Assembly (NCBI RefSeq): GCF_017515565.1
Contig: NZ_JAFWFN010000031.1
Coordinates: forward strand, 1 to 64,000
DNA length: 64,000 bases
Source of the DNA: Halomonas sp.
GTDB lineage: Bacteria; Pseudomonadota; Gammaproteobacteria; Pseudomonadales; Halomonadaceae
Reading direction: 5' to 3'
A program made the translations under genes and the position numbers. The notes beneath the pieces were generated by a model. It searched no databases. It was not told the DNA's origin and was given only the letters and a program-made list of their open reading frames with translations. Of this stretch, positions 52,984 to 61,569 are shown in pieces (position 1 is the stretch's first letter; every line of letters begins with the position of its first letter).

Positions 52984-54999
52984 ATGCGCTCTACATCACC
53001 CCAGCAAACGCTGAAAGAAGTATTCGGTTTTGACGACTTTCGCGGCGGCCAGCAGGCGGTGGTGTCCAGAGTGCTTGAAGGGCACTCTACCGCGGCGATT
53101 TTTGCCACCGGCGCGGGGAAGTCACTCTGCTACCAGCTTCCGGCGTTGCATTTACCCCATCTCACCTTAGTGGTGTCGCCACTGCTGGCGTTGATGCAGG
53201 ATCAGCTCGCGTTTCTGACCCGCCACGGTGTGGCCGCGGCGAGTATCGATTCCACTCAAGACCGTGATGCCACCCGGGAAGTGATGGAGCGCGCCAAAAG
53301 CGGCGAGCTGAAAATCCTCATGGTGTCGGTGGAGCGGTTGAAAAATGAGCGGTTTCGCAATTTTCTCCGCCAAGTTCAGATATCGCTGTTGGTCGTGGAT
53401 GAAGCTCACTGCCTCTCTGAGTGGGGGCATAACTTCCGCCCCGATTATCTGAAGCTGCCGGACTACCAGCGCGACTTTGCCATTCCTCAAGTGCTACTAC
53501 TGACGGCCACGGCGACGCCCACCGTTATTGCCGATATGAGCGAGAAGTTTGCCATCGCACCGGATAACGTTATCACCACCGGTTTTTACCGCCCCAATCT
53601 TGAGCTGCTGGTGGCACCGGCTATGGAGGATCGCCAGCAGCAGTTGATTAACTGGCTAAAGCCGCAGATGCAGCCGGGTAGCGAAGCGCCGACGATTATC
53701 TATGTCACCCTGCAGCAAACCGCCGAGCAGGTGGCGAAGGCGCTGGCGGCCCAGGGGATTGCTGCCCAGGCCTACCACGCGGGGCTGGATTCCCAGCGAA
53801 GGGATGCGATTCAACGTCAGTTTATGGGAGGTGAGTCGCCCTGCATCGTGGCCACCATTGCGTTTGGCATGGGTATCGATAAGGGCGATATTCGTAACGT
53901 GGTGCACTTTGATCTGCCCAAATCCATTGAGAACTACAGTCAGGAGATTGGCCGGGCAGGGCGCGATGGTCTGCCTTCCACCTGCCTGACCATGGCCGGG
54001 CGGGATGGCCTGCGGGTGCTGGAAAATTTTGTTTACGGCGATACCCCCGAATACGCTGGTATCTACCGCCTGTTGGAGGAGATCGCTACGGCAGGCCAAG
54101 CCCCGGATCGCCAGTGGGAAGTACTGCTCAACACGCTTTCCCGGGATACCAATATCCGCCTGCTACCGCTAAAAACGCTGCTGGTACGGCTGGAAATGCA
54201 CGGCATTATCGCCCCACGCTATGCGTTTCTGGCCGAGTATCGACTGCGCTATCACCTTGAACCTAGTGAACTAGTGGGTCGTTTTGAAGGCGAACGTGCT
54301 GCCTTTGTGCGCCTTATTATCGATAATATTCCGATTGCCCGCACCTGGGGAACGGTGGATTTTGACCGCCTGCATCATGCCGGGCAGGCTCAGCAAATTG
54401 ATGCCTCCCGCGCTCGCGTTATCACTGCGCTTGAGTATTTTCAGGATAAAGGCTGGCTGACACTGGAAGGCAAGCGGATGACCGATGTTTATGAGGTGCG
54501 TCAGCCCGGTTTTGCCATTGAGGCGCTGGCGAGTCAGCTATATGACGAGTGCCTACATCGAGAGCGTATCGAGATCGACCGGCTCCAGGCCATGCTGGCG
54601 CTGTTTGAGTCTGAGAGCTGCCTGACTAGACGGCTAGCCGAGCACTTTGGTGATAGTACCTTTGGTGACAGCACGTTTGATGCTCTACCTGATGGCGAAC
54701 AGGGCCGATGTGGACACTGCTCGGTGTGTTATGGTCGCCCTGTGCGGCTGCCCGATGCGCCGCCGCAGCCCGCATTGTCGAAGGCTGATTTTCAGCGCTA
54801 CGCCACGCCGCTGATTGAGCGCCACACAGAACAGCTCGGCCAGCCGCTCACTGCTCAGCGACTGGCGCACTTTCTGTGCGGCTTAACCATGCCGATTTTT
54901 ACCCCGCTCAAAGCCCGCACTCTTAACGGCTTCGCGGTTTTTGAGCAGCGCGCCTACCCCGAGGTGCGTGAGTGGACGCAGGCGATGCTAGGCCAGTAG
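52984..54999 (+). CDS. RecQ-family ATP-dependent DNA helicase (atypical C-terminus)
   Basis: A 671-residue superfamily 2 helicase. Motif 0 is FRGGQ, Walker A is ATGAGKSLCYQLP, the DEAH box is VVDEAHCLSEWGHNFRPDY, motif III is LLTATAT and motif VI is QEIGRAGRDG. The zinc-binding region runs SCLTRRLAEHFGD to CGHCSVC, with a doubled FGDSTF inside the loop between the first and remaining cysteines. The C-terminal 75 residues do not look like the HRDC domain of canonical RecQ. It is therefore probably a paralogue rather than RecQ proper, so no gene symbol is given. Its end overlaps the convergent flavoprotein gene by 12 bases. Confidence 0.88.
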   Translation: MRSTSPQQTLKEVFGFDDFRGGQQAVVSRVLEGHSTAAIFATGAGKSLCYQLPALHLPHLTLVVSPLLALMQDQLAFLTRHGVAAASIDSTQDRDATREVMERAKSGELKILMVSVERLKNERFRNFLRQVQISLLVVDEAHCLSEWGHNFRPDYLKLPDYQRDFAIPQVLLLTATATPTVIADMSEKFAIAPDNVITTGFYRPNLELLVAPAMEDRQQQLINWLKPQMQPGSEAPTIIYVTLQQTAEQVAKALAAQGIAAQAYHAGLDSQRRDAIQRQFMGGESPCIVATIAFGMGIDKGDIRNVVHFDLPKSIENYSQEIGRAGRDGLPSTCLTMAGRDGLRVLENFVYGDTPEYAGIYRLLEEIATAGQAPDRQWEVLLNTLSRDTNIRLLPLKTLLVRLEMHGIIAPRYAFLAEYRLRYHLEPSELVGRFEGERAAFVRLIIDNIPIARTWGTVDFDRLHHAGQAQQIDASRARVITALEYFQDKGWLTLEGKRMTDVYEVRQPGFAIEALASQLYDECLHRERIEIDRLQAMLALFESESCLTRRLAEHFGDSTFGDSTFDALPDGEQGRCGHCSVCYGRPVRLPDAPPQPALSKADFQRYATPLIERHTEQLGQPLTAQRLAHFLCGLTMPIFTPLKARTLNGFAVFEQRAYPEVREWTQAMLGQ

Positions 55000-56382
55000 C
55001 TCAGCGGCGCTTTTGCCCGCCACTGTGCCCAGCACCACGGCGCTAAGCAGCCCGTTGCCGGAAAGGTAGCCACTGTCGTTGGAACCCGACACCCCACGGG
55101 CGGCACCGCCTGCGGCAAACAGGTTGGGCAGCGCCTGACCCTGAGTATTGAGTACTCGCGCAGATGAATTCACCTCTAAACCGCCCTGGGTGTGAAACAG
55201 CGCACCGGTGACACGAATGGCGTAGTAGGGTGGTTTAAGCAGGTTCATGGGTTCAAAACGGCGGCCAAAGGTATCTGCCGTTTGCTGTTTGGCATGCTGC
55301 TGCATCTCCGTGAAGGTAGCCTGCAGTTCTGTTAGCGGAAGGTTCAAGCCAGCGGCCATCTCTTCAAGGTTGGCAAAGCTTCGCACCGCACCGCCTTCCT
55401 GGGCATTACGGTAATCCTCAAAGGCTTGGGCGGATTCATGTATGCGCGCATCAAATAGGTTCCAGGCTACCTGCTCCGGCTGAGCCAGCACTTTGGCCGC
55501 CTGCTCGGAGTAGCCGCCGTGCTCGTTGGAGAAACGCTCGCCGTTTAGATTGACCTGAATGCCGCCCTGCATCATCAGTGCCCAACTTATTAACGTCTGA
55601 TGGGGCGTCGCTAACGAGCCGTGCCCTTGGCAGGCTCCTAGATCTTTTGTACTGGCGCCCATGGCCTGACCCCACAGTAGCGCGTCGCCTTGGTTGCCTT
55701 CATGGCCATAGTAGAGTGCGTGTTTGAGTGTCGGCAGGTAGCGTTCAACCAGCTCCACGTTACCGCCATAGCCATTGCAGGCCAGAATCAGCGCGTTGCA
55801 GCCAATGCTTTCGCGGCTGCCGTCCGGGCGCTCAAGGGTGATGCCCCGCACTCGCTGAGTGTCATCAACGTGCAAATCCACTACCCGCGCCTGGGTTAAA
55901 ATATCGATGCCCGCGGCTTCTGCAGCGTTGAGCAGTGCGCCCATTAGCTCTTCACCGGTGCGCCGTGGGGTTGCGTGCATGCGCAGGTGGCGATGGCCTG
56001 GGTAGAGAAAGCCTTCCACTAACTCAAAGGGGACGCCGTGCTGATCCGCCAGCCACTCAATGGTCGGGCCAGATTGGCTGGCGAGTAGCTCGACAATCGC
56101 CGGGTCTGCTTCAAAGCCGTTCTTCTTTTGTATATCTTCCGCCATGGCCTCGGCAGAGTCCGTGACGCCCAGCTCATGTTGAAAGCGTGTATTAGCGGCG
56201 GGAATAAAGCCCGACGACATCGCCGTGCTGCCACGGGGCAGGGCGTCGCGCTCTAAAACGACAAGCTCAATGCCCGCTTCCTGGGCGGCCAGCGCTGCGA
56301 CCAGGCCGCAGGCTCCCGCACCGATAATCACCAGCGGCAGGTGGGCATCAAAGCTATCGTGGGTATAGGGGATAATCGCCAT
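54988..56382 (-). CDS. FAD-dependent oxidoreductase, fumarate reductase/KstD-like
   Basis: A 464-residue flavoprotein of the succinate dehydrogenase/fumarate reductase superfamily, without haem or signal parts. The FAD loop is LVIIGAGACGLVAALAAQEAG near residue 17. The capping region holds RRTGEELMGALL. The C-terminal SGSNDSGYLSGNGLLSAVVLG closes the FAD site. Relatives reduce or introduce double bonds next to carbonyl groups (fumarate, urocanate, steroids). As the last gene of the six-gene minus operon it could interconvert a saturated and unsaturated diacid, imide or ring. Its ATG shares one base with the preceding stop (TAATG). Confidence 0.82.
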   Translation of the reverse strand: MAIIPYTHDSFDAHLPLVIIGAGACGLVAALAAQEAGIELVVLERDALPRGSTAMSSGFIPAANTRFQHELGVTDSAEAMAEDIQKKNGFEADPAIVELLASQSGPTIEWLADQHGVPFELVEGFLYPGHRHLRMHATPRRTGEELMGALLNAAEAAGIDILTQARVVDLHVDDTQRVRGITLERPDGSRESIGCNALILACNGYGGNVELVERYLPTLKHALYYGHEGNQGDALLWGQAMGASTKDLGACQGHGSLATPHQTLISWALMMQGGIQVNLNGERFSNEHGGYSEQAAKVLAQPEQVAWNLFDARIHESAQAFEDYRNAQEGGAVRSFANLEEMAAGLNLPLTELQATFTEMQQHAKQQTADTFGRRFEPMNLLKPPYYAIRVTGALFHTQGGLEVNSSARVLNTQGQALPNLFAAGGAARGVSGSNDSGYLSGNGLLSAVVLGTVAGKSAAELLA

Positions 56383-57314
56383 TACGCCTGCTCCGCTGAA
56401 TGGTGGAAGGCATTCAAAATCTCACCCGCCGGGGCCTGCCACACATCCGGATGTCCGCTGATATGCGCCAACACGTCTTCCAGGCAAGCAATGCGATGGG
56501 GCTGGCCCACCAGCCAAGGATGCAGGTTCAGCGCAAACAGGCGGCCACCTTGTTCGCGGGACTCTTCGAGCAGAAAATCGAAGGCGTCTTTAACCTGGGT
56601 CACCCAGGAGTCTTCCGAGTGCAGGTTTTGGCTCATCACGAACTGGTCTTCGATCTCGGTGGCCAGCGGCATCATGGTTAAACTGCCTGTCTTGGTTTCA
56701 CACGAATAAGGCATATCGTCATTCACCCAGTCGGCGCAGTACTCAATGCCGTTTTCTGCCAGCAGGTCAGGGGTGTTGAAGCTTTGGTGTTTGGCGGGGC
56801 TTAGCCAACCGCGAACAGGCTGACCAGTCACTCGGCGCAGAGTATCCACAGAGCGTTTGACCAGCTCAGCCTCCTCTTCAATCGGCTGGCCGCCATAGTG
56901 CAGGTGATCCATGTTCCAGCCGTGGGCGATAAATTCACCGCCATGCTCTTTTAAGCGCTGCACCAGATAGGGCGTCTGCTCCGCCAGCTGTGCGTTGATC
57001 GCAAAGGTCGGCGTGATGCTGTGTGCCGCCAGCGCTTTTAAAACGCGATAAATGCCCACGCGGTTGCCGTAATCCCGCAACGAGAAGTGGCGTAGGTCTG
57101 GGTAGGGCATGGTCATGCCGTTAGGTACTTTAAACGGCTTGCCGCGCTGGTTTAGCGGGTAGAACTGCAGCGAAATATTGATCCACACCGCCAGGGTTTT
57201 GCCTTCGGGCCAAGTGACTGGCGCGCGCTCACTCAGCATCGACCATTCATAGCGATCATGGTCGTAGCCGTGGCGGCGGTAAGGGTAGTCGAGATAGTCG
57301 TCGTTAAGCGCCAT
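56382..57314 (-). CDS. PuuE-type polysaccharide deacetylase family protein, paralogue 2
   Basis: A 310-residue NodB-fold protein. It has the NodB-like core (LAVWINISLQFYPLN, LRDYGNRVGIYRVLKAL, FAINAQLAEQTP, EFIAHGWNMDHLHYG). It lacks the Asp-Asp pair and the HxxxH zinc motif of true polysaccharide deacetylases. This is the state of the PuuE allantoinase and cyclic-imide hydrolase subgroup, which open cyclic amides. The ATG at 57314 follows a GGGGGAA site and overlaps the upstream paralogue by 11 bases; the frame's in-frame start at 57467 lies inside that gene and is rejected. It differs clearly from paralogue 1, so the two may act on different rings or as a pair. Confidence 0.78.
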   Translation of the reverse strand: MALNDDYLDYPYRRHGYDHDRYEWSMLSERAPVTWPEGKTLAVWINISLQFYPLNQRGKPFKVPNGMTMPYPDLRHFSLRDYGNRVGIYRVLKALAAHSITPTFAINAQLAEQTPYLVQRLKEHGGEFIAHGWNMDHLHYGGQPIEEEAELVKRSVDTLRRVTGQPVRGWLSPAKHQSFNTPDLLAENGIEYCADWVNDDMPYSCETKTGSLTMMPLATEIEDQFVMSQNLHSEDSWVTQVKDAFDFLLEESREQGGRLFALNLHPWLVGQPHRIACLEDVLAHISGHPDVWQAPAGEILNAFHHSAEQA

Positions 57315-58272
57315 AGCGTTCCCCCTGTTTGCGCGCGGAGGCGGCCTGGGCCGCCATGCTGTCGAGGGCGGCATCGTAATAGTTGGCCAAGTAAAAATCG
57401 GCAATTTCGCGCCCGGTGGCGACCCACACATCCGGGTGGCCGGTGATGTACTCAAGCGCCTCTTCAAACGCTTTAATACGGTGAGGGCAGCTCACTTGGT
57501 AATTGTGGGTGGGAATGCACATCACCGTGCCGGACTCTGCGCCCTCGGCATACAGGCGGTCAAAGTGGCGCTTGAGCATGGTGGCGTATTGGCGCGGCTC
57601 TACTTTGTTCACTGCGTAGACGATAGTGTCGTTCATCTCCAGCGAGTAGGGCATGGAGATAAACCGCTTGCCGGAGCGAACGCTGATCGGCGTCGGCTGG
57701 TCGTCGTGGAATAGGTCGCAGGTATAAAGCCCGCCCTTATCACCAAATAGTTCTTCGCCTACTTCGGCAAATAGATCCAGGGTGCGCTCTGAGTGGGAGA
57801 GTGCTGGCGCCAGGTATCCCGCGCAGGCCTGGCCGGTATAGCGGTGAATGGTTTCCATACTGTCGCGGATCATCGCCCGCTCTTGGGCTTCGCTAAGGCC
57901 GTAGGTGTAGCGGGTGTTGTAAATGCCGTGGCTGAAAAACTCCCAGTCACGCTCGCGGCACATCTCAATGATCTCGGGATGGTGCTCGCAGAGCGCTACG
58001 GAAAGCGACACCGAGCCGCGAATGCCGTATTTATCCAGCAGCGCCATCTGACGCTGGTGGCCAACCCGGTTGCCATAGTCGCGAATGCTGTAGCCGGGCA
58101 CCGAAGGGTGCGGGTGTGGCCAAGGGTTACGCTGTGGGTTCGGCGGTGGGTCAAGCTCGTAATACTCAATATTGGGGGCTACCCAGAAGGCCACCTTGGC
58201 GCCTCCGGGCCAAGTGATTTTGGGCCGCTGGTCGTAGGCCCAGTAATCGTAAACGCCAAGTGACTCTTTCAT
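57304..58272 (-). CDS. PuuE-type polysaccharide deacetylase family protein, paralogue 1
   Basis: A 322-residue NodB-fold protein with the same layout as its neighbour: AKVAFWVAPNIEYYELDPP, IRDYGNRVGHQRQMALLDKYGI, EFFSHGIYNTRYTYG near residue 112, and the later PTHNYQVSCPHRI. As in the paralogue, the zinc-binding HxxxH of NodB enzymes is not present (His115 is followed by Asn at the fourth place). A cyclic-amide hydrolase activity, as in PuuE, is therefore more likely than sugar deacetylation. It starts 12 bases after the amidohydrolase gene. Confidence 0.78.
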   Translation of the reverse strand: MKESLGVYDYWAYDQRPKITWPGGAKVAFWVAPNIEYYELDPPPNPQRNPWPHPHPSVPGYSIRDYGNRVGHQRQMALLDKYGIRGSVSLSVALCEHHPEIIEMCRERDWEFFSHGIYNTRYTYGLSEAQERAMIRDSMETIHRYTGQACAGYLAPALSHSERTLDLFAEVGEELFGDKGGLYTCDLFHDDQPTPISVRSGKRFISMPYSLEMNDTIVYAVNKVEPRQYATMLKRHFDRLYAEGAESGTVMCIPTHNYQVSCPHRIKAFEEALEYITGHPDVWVATGREIADFYLANYYDAALDSMAAQAASARKQGERYGA

Positions 58273-58284
58273 TGCTGGCTCCTA

Positions 58285-58953
58285 TTACCCATTACCGTCC
58301 AGCCACGCTAACACCTCGGCAACCGGCAGCACGTCGGCATACTTGAGGTGCAGGTCGGTCAGGTTGGCGTAGTGGTAGCTTTCGTGTTTATCCGCGACGC
58401 ATTCCATCGGCACGATGGTGCGGTAGCCCCGGGACAGGCTCTCTACAGCGGTGGCGCGAATGCAGCCAGAGGTAGAGCCGCCGGTAATAATTACCGTGTC
58501 GACCTGATGCCACACCAGTAGCGACTGCAGCGGCGTTTCAAAAAAGGCTGAGGGCATACGCTTGGTGTAGATCACATCGCGGCTGCGGTCGATCTCGCAG
58601 CGCTCGTCGAACTCGGCGCGCTCGGAGCCATACTTAATGTTTTGCAGCGAGTCAGGCGTATCGGTGCGGGTACCCCAAACGCCAGCGTCTTCGGCGGAGT
58701 CTAAAAAAGCGACGTGGGTCCAAACCACCGGCCAGCCTTTCTCCCGAAAACCGCGCGCCAATTGGTTGGTGTAAGCCAACTGCTTGGGGTCGGTTTCGTA
58801 AGCAGTTTTGAAGAGATCGGTGCGGGTGTAGGCTTTTTGCGGGTCGACGTTCACCAACACCGCTTTATTGCCAAAGCCAAATGGCACCCGCTGCGGGTTG
58901 GCCATTACCTCGGAAAAAATCTCTTTCGCCGTTTTGTCGGTGGTCAGCATCAT
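58285..58953 (-). CDS. Isochorismatase-fold amidohydrolase
   Basis: A 222-residue cysteine hydrolase. The Asp-Lys-Cys triad is visible as VNVDPQKAYT (Asp37), YTKRMPSAF (Lys131) and GGSTSGCIRATAV (Cys164). Members with this pattern hydrolyse N-carbamoyl groups (N-carbamoylsarcosine amidase) or half-amides (maleamate amidohydrolase); isochorismate hydrolysis is unlikely outside a siderophore cluster. Two ATGs stand in tandem; the second (58950) has the better distance from AGGAG. Its place beside ring-opening hydrolases suggests that it removes the ammonia or carbamate left after ring opening. Confidence 0.82.
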   Translation of the reverse strand: MMLTTDKTAKEIFSEVMANPQRVPFGFGNKAVLVNVDPQKAYTRTDLFKTAYETDPKQLAYTNQLARGFREKGWPVVWTHVAFLDSAEDAGVWGTRTDTPDSLQNIKYGSERAEFDERCEIDRSRDVIYTKRMPSAFFETPLQSLLVWHQVDTVIITGGSTSGCIRATAVESLSRGYRTIVPMECVADKHESYHYANLTDLHLKYADVLPVAEVLAWLDGNG

Positions 58954-59013
58954 CGTCTCCTGAATTTATTTATTGGTATTTATAAATAACGGGCACGGTT
59001 TGATAAATGAGCG

Positions 59014-59931
59014 CTAGCGATTGTCGTACTGTTCGCCAAGCTCCAGCATCGCTTGGGTGCCTAAGTAGTCGTTAAGCTGTTTGAAATCGAGCATCTGGTC
59101 GCGGAAGGCGTCGGTGGTGCCATCCTGTTTTAGCGTGGCAAAGAAACGGCTGGCCATGTGGGTAATCGCCCGCACCAGCGCGCCGGGGAAAATCACCAGC
59201 GAGAAGCCAAGGTCTTCCAGCGCCTGGGCGTTCTGCAGCGGCGTGTCGCCGCCTTCGACCATATTGGCCATGATGGGCACCTTGCCTTTGAACTGCGTCA
59301 TGATCTTGCGGATGTCTTCGTCGCTACGGATACCTTCGATAAACAGCATATCTACGCCCGCTTCATAATAGGCCTGGGCGCGCTCAATAGCGCTGTCAGT
59401 GCCTTCCACGCCCAGCGCATCGGTTCGGCCAATAATGAGCGTGCTGTCGCTTTCTCTGGCGTCTAAGGCAGCATGCAATTTGCCAACCATTTCGCTTTTG
59501 GAGACCAGGGTTTTACCGCGCAGATGGCCGCAGCGCTTCGGGTAGGTTTGGTCTTCAAGTTGAATAGCGTTGGCGCCAGCGCGCTCCAACAGGCGCACGC
59601 TGCGCATCACGTTCATGGCGTTGCCAAAACCGGTGTCGCAATCCACGACCACGGATAAGTTGGTGCGCTCGCGAATGTGCGACATGGCGGTGCAAATTTC
59701 AGTAATACTGAGCAGGCCAATATCCGGTCGCCCCAGTTGGGTGTAGGCCAGGCTGGCGCCGGAAAGGTAGACCGTATCAAAGCCTGCCTGCTCGGCAAGA
59801 GACGCGCCTAGGGCGTCAAACACGCCGGGGGCAACCACAATGGAGCTGTCGTTCAACTGCTGTTTAAGTTGGGTGGGGCGGTGTGCAGCCTGCGGTGAGT
59901 CCGGTTGAGACGTAACGTGTTGGCGTGTCAT
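59014..59931 (-). CDS. Isocitrate lyase/PEP mutase superfamily lyase
   Basis: A 305-residue TIM-barrel enzyme. The metal site is VVDCDTGFGN (Asp97, Asp99). KRCGH at about residues 132-136 is the mobile-loop motif with the catalytic cysteine, found in C-C lyases (isocitrate, 2-methylisocitrate and dimethylmalate lyases) rather than in mutases. GRTDALGVEGTDSAIERAQAYYEAGVD follows, as usual. Candidate substrates are malate- or citramalate-type acids cleaved to pyruvate plus a short carboxylate. A LeuCD-type hydratase in the same regulon could make such a substrate. The exact acid cannot be read from the sequence. Confidence 0.82.
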   Translation of the reverse strand: MTRQHVTSQPDSPQAAHRPTQLKQQLNDSSIVVAPGVFDALGASLAEQAGFDTVYLSGASLAYTQLGRPDIGLLSITEICTAMSHIRERTNLSVVVDCDTGFGNAMNVMRSVRLLERAGANAIQLEDQTYPKRCGHLRGKTLVSKSEMVGKLHAALDARESDSTLIIGRTDALGVEGTDSAIERAQAYYEAGVDMLFIEGIRSDEDIRKIMTQFKGKVPIMANMVEGGDTPLQNAQALEDLGFSLVIFPGALVRAITHMASRFFATLKQDGTTDAFRDQMLDFKQLNDYLGTQAMLELGEQYDNR

Positions 59932-59974
59932 AACTATCTCGTCATTATAAGGTGAGCGAATGGTAGGGTAAGCG

Positions 59975-60403
59975 TTAGCGGTGGCTGCCTGTGTTAGCGA
60001 CCAGCGCTAAATCGTTCCAAACGTCTTGGCGGGTAATCAAACCATCGGTTAATTCAAAGCGGTCAATGAAGCGCACACCAGTAGATGTGCTGCCATCCAA
60101 CCACTCCACCGCCAGCTCGCCATGGCAAACCACTACGCAGCGGGTGGTGGAAGTGCCATGGCTTGGATAGCGGCAGAGATCCACGGCATGAAAGGTTTTG
60201 CTCACTCGGCGGTAGCGGGTTTTTGCCCACTCAACGACCTCGCTTAATCGCTGGATAGCCGGTGCGCCAGGGAACTGCATCACCACATTAGCCGCCAGGT
60301 ATCGCTCTGCGCTGACAAGGTCGCGGGCTTCCATGGCACTTAGAAAAGCGCGCACCTGCTTTACATCGTGGCTTTCTAAGTCAGTCATCTCTGCGTTAGG
60401 CAT
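59975..60403 (-). CDS. NTF2/SnoaL-like protein
   Basis: A 142-residue cone-fold protein. It runs VRAFLSAMEARDLVSAERYLAANVVMQFPGAPAIQ, then VEWAKTRYRRVSKTFHAVDL, and ends RFELTDGLITRQDVWNDLALV, a typical nuclear-transport-factor-2-like sequence. Such proteins can be small isomerases, hydrolases or subunits, and the sequence does not decide. It is the first gene of the minus-strand operon, starting about 120 bases from the palindromic operator that it shares with the divergent GntR gene. Confidence 0.72.
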   Translation of the reverse strand: MPNAEMTDLESHDVKQVRAFLSAMEARDLVSAERYLAANVVMQFPGAPAIQRLSEVVEWAKTRYRRVSKTFHAVDLCRYPSHGTSTTRCVVVCHGELAVEWLDGSTSTGVRFIDRFELTDGLITRQDVWNDLALVANTGSHR

Positions 60404-60616
60404 TTCGACTCTCTTGCAACTAGCTGCTCACGTGAGGCCACATCGTTAGCGATACGAAACAGCGCTGGTTCTGTGATAATGGCTTTCAAGGGGCAGTGGT
60501 TGTGTTATTGATTAGCTGTCGATATGTATTATATATAATACATTTTTATGTCTATTATTATCCCTACGTCAAGCCTGACACGAATTTTTTGAACAATATC
60601 CTAAGGAGAGGCGTGG
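60404..60616. promoter_or_regulatory. Divergent promoter region of the catabolic operon and the GntR gene
   Basis: This 213-base gap between the NTF2-like gene (minus) and the GntR gene (plus) is AT-rich around 60505-60600. It contains the perfect palindrome at 60524-60543. TTGATT at 60508-60513 and TATAAT within the palindrome could be promoter parts, with a longer than ideal spacer. Confidence 0.6.
60524..60543. promoter_or_regulatory. GntR operator site 1
   Basis: ATGTATTATATATAATACAT is a perfect 20-base palindrome. Its core TGTATTA-N4-TAATACA recurs at 61446-61463. It lies between the divergent catabolic operon and the GntR gene, the expected place for autoregulation by a GntR dimer. 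Confidence 0.78.
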
Positions 60617-61423
60617 ATGAGTGAGGCACAAACCTCCGCGGTGGGGGGCACTAAATCACATCGCATCTACCTGCTGTTGAAAGACGCTATCTTGAGCGGA
60701 CGGCTGCCCGCAGGCAGTAAATTGCCGGGTGAAAATAAACTGGCGGAGCAGCACGGGGTGTCCCGAGTCACTGTTCGGCGTGCGATGGAAGCGCTGCAAG
60801 CGACAGGCATGGTAGAGCGTAAAGCGGGTGTGGGTACGGTGGTGCTGGAGCAGCCGTTGGACGCCACGGTGATGACCGCCAGCGTGTCTAACCTAATGCC
60901 TAATATGGTCAAGATGAGCCAGGCTTCTCAGGTTCGGTTGCTGGAGTTTGCCTATGTGCTGCCGCCGGAAATGATCCGCGAACGGCTGGGTATGGGGCCG
61001 AGTGGGAAGGTGCAGCGTTCGGTGCGGGTGCGCATGGTTGACGATAAGCCGTTTTCCCATCTGGTGACCCATGTGCCTGAGCCTATCGCTCTGCACTACA
61101 ACGAGATGGATTTAGCCAATACGCCGCTGTTTGTGCTGCTTGAGCGCAGCGGGGTGAAGGTCGACCACGCCTCCCAATCGATTTCAGCCACTTTGGCCAG
61201 CCATGAGGTGGCCAAGGCGCTGGATGTTGCCGTTGGCTCGCCGCTGATTTCACTGACCCGCGTGGTGTTTGATGAGCAGGGTCGAGGAGTTGAACACCTG
61301 GATGCGCTCTATCGTCCGGATCGCTATCGCTTCCAAATTGACCTAGAACGCAACGGCGATGATAACTCCCGCTACTGGGAGCCAAAGGTGGGTGGAATGC
61401 CCACCGATGGGAAGGGTAAGTAG
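60617..61423 (+). CDS. GntR-family regulator with UTRA domain
   Basis: A 268-residue regulator of the HutC subfamily. Residues 15-75 are the winged helix (YLLLKDAILSGRLPAGSKLPGENKLAEQHGVSRVTVRRAMEAL, with the recognition helix at the end). Residues 95-250 are a UTRA effector domain (SNLMPNMVKMSQASQVRLLEF, RSVRVRMVDDKPFSHLVTHVPE, LISLTRVVFDEQGRGVEHLDALYRPDRYRF). The ATG follows AAGGAGAGG. UTRA domains bind small metabolites, so an intermediate of the neighbouring pathway probably releases it from the two palindromes that flank its gene. Confidence 0.9.
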   Translation: MSEAQTSAVGGTKSHRIYLLLKDAILSGRLPAGSKLPGENKLAEQHGVSRVTVRRAMEALQATGMVERKAGVGTVVLEQPLDATVMTASVSNLMPNMVKMSQASQVRLLEFAYVLPPEMIRERLGMGPSGKVQRSVRVRMVDDKPFSHLVTHVPEPIALHYNEMDLANTPLFVLLERSGVKVDHASQSISATLASHEVAKALDVAVGSPLISLTRVVFDEQGRGVEHLDALYRPDRYRFQIDLERNGDDNSRYWEPKVGGMPTDGKGK

Positions 61424-61445
61424 CGTGATTGGGTTATCTTTTTAA

Positions 61446-61463
61446 TGTATTAAATTTAATACA
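61446..61463. promoter_or_regulatory. GntR operator site 2
   Basis: TGTATTAAATTTAATACA is a perfect 18-base palindrome with the same outer arms as site 1. It lies 23 bases after the GntR stop and 107 bases before the LeuC-like ATG, next to a TTGACC that could be the -35 of that gene's promoter (about 61488). It places the hydratase and TRAP genes under the same regulator. Confidence 0.78.
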
Positions 61464-61569
61464 GATTTAAAATTAAAAAAAATACATTTGACCTGTGTTG
61501 TAAAATTGCGCTAGTTGTATTGGGTAAGAACGATAAGTCTAACGAAGGCCGAGGCAACGAGCGACGACC

